Shown here piece by piece: positions 1-5,975 of a stretch of 53,653 nucleotides of DNA. The stretch is from Paracoccaceae bacterium (lineage in GTDB: Bacteria; Pseudomonadota; Alphaproteobacteria; Rhodobacterales; Rhodobacteraceae). The notes beneath the pieces are model-generated. The model saw only the letters and a program-made list of their open reading frames with translations. It did not search any database and was not told the origin of the DNA. Position 1 is the first letter of the stretch. Every line of letters starts with the position of its first letter. The translations under genes were made by a program, and so were the position numbers. The DNA lies in NCBI GenBank assembly GCA_902606585.1, contig CACLGX010000008.1:1-53653 (forward strand). Direction: 5' to 3'.

Positions 1-110
1 ACGAATTCTTAAGCGAAACATCTACACGGCTTATCAATGAAGTTGAAGGTATAAATAGAGTTACCTATGATATAACATCGAAGCCACCAGGCACCATAGA
101 GTGGGAATAG
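1..110 (+). CDS. guaA: GMP synthase (glutamine-hydrolysing), C-terminal end, partial
   Basis: Only the last 35 codons are present; the reading frame enters at base 3 and stops with TAG at 108-110. The end of the protein reads [20 protein letters not shown], which matches the highly conserved C-terminus of GuaA (the dimerisation domain ends in KPPATIEWE in E. coli). GuaA converts XMP to GMP with glutamine and ATP, the step after GuaB, whose gene lies at 17715-19163 on the other strand. The 5' part lies outside the window. The identification is firm despite the short length because this tail is diagnostic. Confidence 0.93.
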   Translation, partial: EFLSETSTRLINEVEGINRVTYDITSKPPGTIEWE

Positions 111-209
111 CTTGGCGGCATAAGTATTTGTTTTAAAATATTTTTCCGTATAAATGTCAGGAAATTGAAATCAATACAACAACATTTAGCAGTTGCCAAA
201 AATATTTTC

Positions 210-257
210 CACACGTGTGATGTTAAAACGAGCTTGACTCAGATCAATAATTTGATC
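210..257. promoter_or_regulatory. Two inverted repeats upstream of the Met-rich repeat gene
   Basis: Two palindromes lie between guaA and the repeat-protein gene. CACACGTGTG at 210-219 is a perfect 10-base palindrome. GATCAA-TAAT-TTGATC at 242-257 has perfect 6-base arms. Either could be an operator. Neither has the inward-facing arms of a classical CRP (TGTGA-N6-TCACA) or FNR (TTGAT-N4-ATCAA) site; both are everted. No convincing -35/-10 pair was found. Regulatory function is inference. Confidence 0.3.
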
Positions 258-324
258 CATGGTTGTTCGCACAACCAAAAAATTAGAAAATTGAATTAAA
301 TTCAACAAACGGGGGGATTGCTTC

Positions 325-2649
325 ATGGCTGTAATTGATAGGGGGGACCCTATAGATCCTGGAGGTATGACTGCTGATATGGTGCGTGACATGCCAGCAG
401 ACGCGATGGCAAATGTGACTGCCATCGATATGGCGGCGATGCCAGCAGACGCGTTGGCCGGTATGGATGCTGATATGATGGAAGCGATGCCACCGCATGC
501 GATGCAAGGTATGGACGCGGACATGATGGCAAATATGCCGCCAGACGCGATGGGTGGTATGGACGCGGATATGATGGCCGCTGTCCCGCCTGACGCGATG
601 GCCGGTATGGATGCTGATATGATGATGGCAATGCCAGCAGACGCGATGGCCGGTATGGGACCGAACCACATGGAAGCAATGCCGCCAGAAGCAATGCAGG
701 GCATGGACGCTGATATGATGACCGCTATGCCCCCGGTGGCTATGACCAGTATGGACGCGGACATGATGGCAAATATGCCGCCAGACGCGATGGGTGGTAT
801 GGACGCGGATATGATGAGCGCGTGTCCACCAGACGCGATGGCTGGTGCCTACGGTGAAATGCTCGAAGCAATACCAGCAGAAGCGTTGGAAGGCATGGAT
901 ATGAGCATGATAACCTCAATTCCCCTTGAAGCTGTTGAATCTGTTGATTGGGCAAGCGTACCAGCAGATGCAATGGAAGCTGGGTTTGCTGCCTTTCAAG
1001 ATGGCCTTGCAAATGGCATGAGCCCTGCAGAGGCTTTTGAAGCAGGAGGAGCTGCAGCTGATCCTTACATGCCCGACGACATGGGTGACATGACTGCTGA
1101 CATGATGAGTGAAATGCCGCCAGAAGGTATGGCGAGCATGACCGCCGATATGATGGAAGCGATGCCAGCAGAAGCAATGCAAGGTATGGATGCTGACATG
1201 ATGGAAGCGATGCCACCGCAAGCGATGCAAGGCATGGACGCTGATATGATGGCAGAGATGCCTCCAGAATCTATGACTGGTATGGATGCTCCAATGATGG
1301 AAAACATGCCCCCAGAAGCGATGCAGGGTATGGATGCTGACATGATGAGTGCGTGTCCACCAGACGCTTGCGGTGGTATGGATGCTCCTATGATGGACAA
1401 TATGCCACCCGAAGCTTGCGGCGGTATGGATGCTTCGATGATGGCCGCTATGCCGCCAGACGCGATGCAGGGCATGGAGGCTGATATGATGAGTGAAATG
1501 CCGCCAGAATCTATGTGTGGTATGGATGCTTCGATGATGGCAAATATGCCGCCAGAAGCGATGGGTGGTATGGACGCGGATATGATGAGCGCGTGTCCAC
1601 CAGACGCGCTGGCTGGTGCCTACGGTGAAATGCTCGAAGCAATACCAGCAGAAGCATTGGAAGGCATGGATATGAGCATGATAACCTCAATTCCCCTTGA
1701 AGCTGTTGAATCTGTTGATTGGGCGAGCGTACCAGCAGAGGCAATGGAAGCTGGCTTTTCTGCCTTTCAAGATGGCCTTGCAAATGGCATGAGCCCTGCA
1801 GAGGCTTTTGAAGCAGGAGGAGCTGCGGCTGATCCTTACATGCCAGACAACATGGGTGACATGACAGCTGACATGATGAGTGAAATGCCGCCAGAAGGTA
1901 TGGCGAGCATGACCGCCGATATGATGGAAGCGATGCCAGCAGAAGCAATGCAAGGTATGGATGCTGACATGATGGAAGCGATGCCACCGCATGCGATGCA
2001 AGGCATGGACGCTGATATGATGGCAGAGATGCCTCCAGAAGCCATGACTGGTATGGATGCTCCAATGATGGCAAACATGCCCCCAGAAGCGATGCAGGGT
2101 ATGGATGCTGACATGATGAATGCGTGTCCACCAGAAGCTATGGGTGGTATGGACGCGGACATGATGGCCGCTATGCCGCCTGACGCGATGGCCGGTATGG
2201 ACGCCGACATGATGGACGCTATGCCTCCGCATGCGATGGGTGGTATGGACGCTGATATGATGGAAGCGTGTCCACCAGAATGTATGGCAGGCATGGATGC
2301 TCCAATGATGGCAAACATGCCCCCAGAAGCTATAGATAGTATAACACCTGAACAGACGTTAGAAATGCCACCTGATGTTGCTGGCATGATGCCTGATGAC
2401 GGTGGAATGGGAGCTCTGGGCGACGCCCTCGGAGACGACACTGCATCTGGAGAAGACTTTGCAGAAATGGATCCGGCTGCTGATGCCCTTACTGGGGCAA
2501 TGGATGCTGCTCAAATTCAGGGTGGAGACTCAGCGCCACCCGATGCAGCAGCCATGGACCAAGCAGCCGCAGAAATGGATGAAGTGGATGCATCTGAAGT
2601 GGAAGAAGCCACTGATGCTCCAGCTACACCGGACGAGCCTATAGTTTGA
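325..2649 (+). CDS. Methionine-rich, highly acidic 16-residue-repeat protein; candidate type I secretion substrate
   Basis: No known function recognised. The protein has 774 residues and no signal peptide or membrane segment. About 35 copies of a 16-residue unit run from near residue 14 to 671, with consensus GMDADMMxxMPPxAMx, so methionine makes up roughly a quarter or more of the sequence. Two copies of a 49-residue non-repeat segment starting SVDWASVP interrupt the array (nt 940-1086 and 1711-1857). The only basic side chains I find, apart from a few His, are Arg6 and Arg21; there is no Lys. The C-terminal ~100 residues are Asp/Ala/Glu-rich and end DEPIV. ATG at 325 follows a G-rich ribosome site. 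The gene is monocistronic, ended by the hairpin at 2670. Lack of a signal peptide, acidity and proximity to an ABC/HlyD pair make it a candidate secreted substrate. No RTX nonapeptides are visible, so that role is inference. Metal binding or oxidant scavenging by the Met residues is speculative. Confidence 0.8.
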   Translation: MAVIDRGDPIDPGGMTADMVRDMPADAMANVTAIDMAAMPADALAGMDADMMEAMPPHAMQGMDADMMANMPPDAMGGMDADMMAAVPPDAMAGMDADMMMAMPADAMAGMGPNHMEAMPPEAMQGMDADMMTAMPPVAMTSMDADMMANMPPDAMGGMDADMMSACPPDAMAGAYGEMLEAIPAEALEGMDMSMITSIPLEAVESVDWASVPADAMEAGFAAFQDGLANGMSPAEAFEAGGAAADPYMPDDMGDMTADMMSEMPPEGMASMTADMMEAMPAEAMQGMDADMMEAMPPQAMQGMDADMMAEMPPESMTGMDAPMMENMPPEAMQGMDADMMSACPPDACGGMDAPMMDNMPPEACGGMDASMMAAMPPDAMQGMEADMMSEMPPESMCGMDASMMANMPPEAMGGMDADMMSACPPDALAGAYGEMLEAIPAEALEGMDMSMITSIPLEAVESVDWASVPAEAMEAGFSAFQDGLANGMSPAEAFEAGGAAADPYMPDNMGDMTADMMSEMPPEGMASMTADMMEAMPAEAMQGMDADMMEAMPPHAMQGMDADMMAEMPPEAMTGMDAPMMANMPPEAMQGMDADMMNACPPEAMGGMDADMMAAMPPDAMAGMDADMMDAMPPHAMGGMDADMMEACPPECMAGMDAPMMANMPPEAIDSITPEQTLEMPPDVAGMMPDDGGMGALGDALGDDTASGEDFAEMDPAADALTGAMDAAQIQGGDSAPPDAAAMDQAAAEMDEVDASEVEEATDAPATPDEPIV
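364..2337 (+). repeat. 48-bp in-frame repeat array encoding 16-residue Met-rich units
   Basis: About 35 units of 48 bp encode GMDADMMxxMPPxAMx. Blocks are interrupted at 940-1086 and 1711-1857 by two copies of a 147-bp segment. Unit-to-unit differences cluster at residues 8-9, 13 and 16; Met positions 2, 6, 7, 10 and 15 are best conserved. Units near 868-939 and 1639-1710 are diverged (GAYGEMLEAIPAEALE, GMDMSMITSIPLEAVE). The array looks clearly richer in G and C than the flanking genes, largely because of its Met/Asp/Ala/Pro codons. Confidence 0.9.
763..2139 (+). repeat. Direct duplication of about 0.6 kb, offset 771 bp, inside the repeat gene
   Basis: Bases about 763-1368 recur at about 1534-2139 with a constant offset of exactly 771 bp (257 codons). 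I checked the offset at five landmarks, including 850/1621, 1021/1792, 1090/1861 and 1321/2092. 257 residues equals thirteen 16-residue units plus the 49-residue segment. The two copies differ by only scattered substitutions, so this segmental duplication is more recent than the spread of the 48-bp units. Confidence 0.9.
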
Positions 2650-2669
2650 TCCAAAATTAGTTACGTGAC

Positions 2670-2716
2670 AATGAGGGGTGATGGCTTAAAACCGTCACCC
2701 CTCATTATATTTGTTT
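2670..2716 (+). terminator. Rho-independent terminator of the repeat-protein gene
   Basis: A 15-bp stem (2670-2684 with 2692-2706; one G-U pair) closes a 7-base loop and is followed by a T-rich run (ATATTTGTTT). It begins 20 bases after the repeat gene's stop codon and separates that gene from the cyclase/secretion genes. Confidence 0.88.
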
Positions 2717-2850
2717 AATTAAACAGTAGATAAATCTCTGTTCGTTATCAGTTTTATTGTATATCTTGTCGTTCTTGTTTAAGCTTTAAACGTGATAGTA
2801 AGTAAGTATGCATCATCAGATAATAATTAATTAATCTCAGGGGAAAAATC

Positions 2851-3738
2851 ATGAGAAGCCTTGGCGTAATATTTTTAGCAGATGTTGTGGGATATTCGAA
2901 GATGATGTCTCAAGATGAAATAGGAGCATTAAACCTTATAAGAGAATTTCAAAAAGAAATCATAAGGCCTACAATGGAAAAATATAGCGGCAATGTGATT
3001 AAATCTTTGGGTGACGGATGGCTAATTGAATTTAAAAGTGCCTCTGAAGCTGTTGATTGCGCTTTAGAATGGCTAAAGCTATCTAAAAAGCGAGGCAAAT
3101 TAGACCTTAGAGTAGGAATACACCTTGGTGATGTTGAGCATGAAGAAGGTCCGCCACCGGACGTGTATGGAGCTACTGTTAATATAGCAGCTCGTTTGGA
3201 GTCTATTGCCGAAAATGGTGAGGTTGCTATTTCAAATTCCACTTATTTATGTTTGGATGAGAACCAGGCACGACAGTTTAATAATTGTGGAAATCAAACT
3301 TTAAAAAATATATCTACACCCGTAGAAGTTTGGAGCACTGGTAGACTAAATTTAGGTTCGAAGGGTATGAAGAGGGAAAACGAAGGCCCTCTTATTTCTA
3401 TAAAACCATTCGGTGCTACATCTGAGTCTGTAAGTGGATTTTGCACAGACGTAACAAATGATCTGGAAAAATATCTTAATCAAAAAGATTGGATAGATTC
3501 AACTGTTCAAAAAAATCCAAGTGACGCGGATTATCAACTTATTGGCACTGTTTCACCCAATCAGCCGAATTTCACAGTCGATGTCGTTTTAAAAGCCCCC
3601 GGCGGAAAAACTTTGTGGTCTGAAAGTTATGGGGCACCATTAAGGCAAATAAGTCAAATAAGCGATACAGTCGCAAGTAATATTTCCGATAAAGTCTTTA
3701 TGGAGATAATGAAAGTTAGAGATAAATACAAATCTTGA
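2851..3738 (+). CDS. Class III adenylate/guanylate cyclase with TolB-like C-terminal region
   Basis: Makes a cyclic nucleotide (cAMP or cGMP) from the triphosphate. The N-terminal ~165 residues are a class III catalytic domain: metal-binding Asp11 in FLADVVGYS, Lys51 and Asp55 in IKSLGDGWLIEF, and the Asn111/Arg115 pair in VNIAARLE, all as expected for an active homodimeric enzyme. The remaining ~115 residues resemble the TolB-like domain that follows the cyclase domain in many alphaproteobacterial cyclases, but the TPR repeats usual in that family are absent. No membrane segment, so it should be cytosolic. AGGGGA precedes the ATG. The transporter gene follows after 65 bases on the same strand, and the adaptor after it carries a cyclic-nucleotide-binding domain. 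Lys51 and nearby Asp104 lean towards ATP as substrate, but specificity cannot be settled by eye. Confidence 0.88.
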   Translation: MRSLGVIFLADVVGYSKMMSQDEIGALNLIREFQKEIIRPTMEKYSGNVIKSLGDGWLIEFKSASEAVDCALEWLKLSKKRGKLDLRVGIHLGDVEHEEGPPPDVYGATVNIAARLESIAENGEVAISNSTYLCLDENQARQFNNCGNQTLKNISTPVEVWSTGRLNLGSKGMKRENEGPLISIKPFGATSESVSGFCTDVTNDLEKYLNQKDWIDSTVQKNPSDADYQLIGTVSPNQPNFTVDVVLKAPGGKTLWSESYGAPLRQISQISDTVASNISDKVFMEIMKVRDKYKS

Positions 3739-3803
3739 AAATTATATTTTTTTAAAAGTTTTTAGGCATAATTTAGCGGATGTGATGGTATAGAGTTTAT
3801 AAG

Positions 3804-5942
3804 ATGAAAACCAAAACCCTTAGATCTTTATCTCTAGGCGTAATCGCTCTGGCTGGACAGTTTGGTGTTCGAATTACTGTTGAGCAAATAGAAAAAAAGA
3901 TATCACAAGGTCAAATTGCATCTGAGAAAGAACTAAAAAATACCCTAAAGGAACAGGGTGTGAAGGTTCAGCGTCTGAAACCAAATATAAAAACTTTAAT
4001 TGACCGTTCCTACTATTTTCCCTGCGTCGCGCTTATGCGCGACGGAACAGCGAGAATATTAATTAGCTGTAAGTTAAATGAGAAAAATGTAGTTGAGTTT
4101 CAATCAATGGATCCTTTGGATCCAACAAATAAAATTAATGTCGAAAACGAGACTGAGTTCAAACGTAATTGGGCCGGATCTGTTTATCTCATCTCCAGTG
4201 AAACGGGAATTGCTTCACAGGATCGTGCTTTTGACTGGACCTGGTTCATTCCTGAGCTGTACCGATTTAAAGGCCTGCTAGGTCTTACTTTTATTGCGGC
4301 CATACTAACAGCCATTTTGGGGTTGGCTCCAATCGTATTTATCCAAATATCTCTCGATAAAGTTTTAAATTTTGGAGCAGTATCAACCTTATATATCTTG
4401 GTGATGGGGGTATGTGCAGCGCTGATTTTCAATGGCATGCTAGGCTATGTTCGTGACTATGTGATAAATTTTATTTCCACCTCAATAGAGGCGCGGTTAG
4501 CAGGTGATATTTTTGATAAAGTAATGGCTATGCCAGCTGCCACTTTCCAAACCGGAACAAACTCTGAGTTTGAAGCACTCCTTCAGGCCTCTGGTAAAAT
4601 TAAAAACTTTATCTCAACCCAAGTTCTTAAAACGATATTTGATGCTACAACCATTTTAGTATTCCTTCCTGTTCTTTTCGGTTACAGCCCCATTCTCGCG
4701 CTTATAGTGACTTTATTTTCAATGACAATTGGAGCCATAACCCTTTTCGGCAGATGGCGTCAGAAAGAAGCTGCGAAGATCACAGGTCCACTCGAGGCCT
4801 CAAAACGAAGGGTTGTTCAATCCAGTGTTGCAGGCGTGGAGACGATTAAGGCATTCTCACTTGAAGCTTCACAACGTCGAGAATGGCGAAAAGTGTCGTC
4901 CAGAAGTATACGCCAAAGTATACAAGGCCAAATTTCAAGTATGATTATCACCAATGTAAATTCAACACTAACCCAACTCATGACGGTTGCGATCGTTACA
5001 ACGGGTGTTCTGCTGGTGCTTGGTAATGGGTTATCCGCTGGGGCTATCATTTCCTGTAATATGCTTGGAGGAAAGCTTGTATCCCCGTTTACTGCATTTT
5101 TTACGTTTTTTTCAGATTTGAAGAGCTTTAAGTCAACGCTGGATTCAGTAGGCTCGAGTTGGAATGGTCCAAGCGAGCGGGTTGGGGCTGGAAATGAAAT
5201 GGTCGTCAAGGGTGAAGTCGTTTGTAAAGACGTGGTTGTTAAATTTGAAAATACAAATGCTCTTAACGGTCTGACCTTAAGCATTCCGGCGAAGGCTAAA
5301 GTAGCAGTTGTTGGGCCTTCAGGTGCAGGCAAGACTACATTTTTGCGTCTTTGCCAAGGTTTTTTAAAACCAAATACGGGTTCAATGGAAATTGATGGTC
5401 AGAATATTCGCTATTTAAGTTTAGATAATTATCGCAGCCAAAATACATTGATAGATGGAAAGCCCGTGTTCTTTGGAGCAACAATTGAAGAAAATTTACG
5501 AAAGGTGCAGCCAGGTATCAGTGAAAGGGAGTTTCAGGAAGTACTCGAAATATCCGGCCTGCAAAAGGTTCTGGATCAGTTACCAGAAGGCATTTCAACT
5601 GAAATCAATCAGTTCGGTATGCCTCTCTCGCAAGGCGATCGCGTCACTTTAGCTTTGGCCCGCGGCCTCATGGCAGGGCCTCGTATTCTTTTAATTGATG
5701 AAGCACTTGCTCATTTAGATAAATCGACACAGATTTCTTTCTTTGAAAACTTCTCAAAAATATCTGAGTTAAGAACTGTTATAATGGCAACTCATGACCT
5801 TCGTTCGACCGCACAATTTGAGCAAATTATAGTGCTCGAAAAAGGTGTAGTTGTCGGTCACGGAACGCATGACGAACTTATAAAAACCTGTGTGCTCTAC
5901 CAAGAGCTATGGGCAATGGAAAAAAAACTAACGGGGACATAA
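3804..5942 (+). CDS. Type I secretion ABC transporter with C39-like domain (HlyB/PrtD type)
   Basis: Inner-membrane export ATPase, 712 residues. Order: an N-terminal region of ~130 residues resembling a C39 peptidase fold but without the catalytic Cys (a C39-like domain, as in HlyB); a transmembrane block about 150-440; and a nucleotide-binding domain. Walker A is GPSGAGKTT (504-512), Walker B LLIDEA with Asp632/Glu633, and the switch His is His664 (ATHDL). Two motifs are unusual: the signature reads LSQGD (608-612) instead of LSGGQ, and the Q-loop position reads DGK (551-553) without Gln. The HlyD-type adaptor starts 33 bases downstream, so the two should form one system. The outer-membrane TolC partner is not in the window. 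The substrate is not shown by the sequence; the repeat protein at 325-2649 is the obvious candidate. Confidence 0.88.
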   Translation: MKTKTLRSLSLGVIALAGQFGVRITVEQIEKKISQGQIASEKELKNTLKEQGVKVQRLKPNIKTLIDRSYYFPCVALMRDGTARILISCKLNEKNVVEFQSMDPLDPTNKINVENETEFKRNWAGSVYLISSETGIASQDRAFDWTWFIPELYRFKGLLGLTFIAAILTAILGLAPIVFIQISLDKVLNFGAVSTLYILVMGVCAALIFNGMLGYVRDYVINFISTSIEARLAGDIFDKVMAMPAATFQTGTNSEFEALLQASGKIKNFISTQVLKTIFDATTILVFLPVLFGYSPILALIVTLFSMTIGAITLFGRWRQKEAAKITGPLEASKRRVVQSSVAGVETIKAFSLEASQRREWRKVSSRSIRQSIQGQISSMIITNVNSTLTQLMTVAIVTTGVLLVLGNGLSAGAIISCNMLGGKLVSPFTAFFTFFSDLKSFKSTLDSVGSSWNGPSERVGAGNEMVVKGEVVCKDVVVKFENTNALNGLTLSIPAKAKVAVVGPSGAGKTTFLRLCQGFLKPNTGSMEIDGQNIRYLSLDNYRSQNTLIDGKPVFFGATIEENLRKVQPGISEREFQEVLEISGLQKVLDQLPEGISTEINQFGMPLSQGDRVTLALARGLMAGPRILLIDEALAHLDKSTQISFFENFSKISELRTVIMATHDLRSTAQFEQIIVLEKGVVVGHGTHDELIKTCVLYQELWAMEKKLTGT

Positions 5943-5975
5943 AACACTTCCCATTGACTGATTATGAGAAACTGA

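Noticed and set aside
210-257. CRP or FNR binding sites upstream of the repeat gene
   Set aside because: The arms face outwards (CACA...TGTG; ATCAA...TTGAT) instead of inwards, so they do not match either consensus.
364-2337. CRISPR-like or minisatellite array
   Set aside because: The period is an exact multiple of three, is read in frame throughout, has no unique spacers and lies inside one coding sequence.
186-2441. Several long open frames on the minus strand and in other plus frames across the repeat array
   Set aside because: They exist because a 48-bp repeat lacking stops in one unit lacks them in all. Their translations are low-complexity His/Arg/Ser/Ile/Ala repeats. The plus frame from 325 has the ribosome site, terminator and unique N- and C-terminal parts.
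2350-2649. RTX calcium-binding repeats in the C-terminal part of the repeat protein
   Set aside because: The Gly/Asp-rich segment does not show the GGxGxDxUx nonapeptide pattern.
2777-2791. GTTTAA-GCT-TTAAAC inverted repeat upstream of the cyclase as an operator
   Set aside because: Nearly all A/T in an AT-rich region; such a repeat is expected by chance, and no supporting promoter boxes were found.
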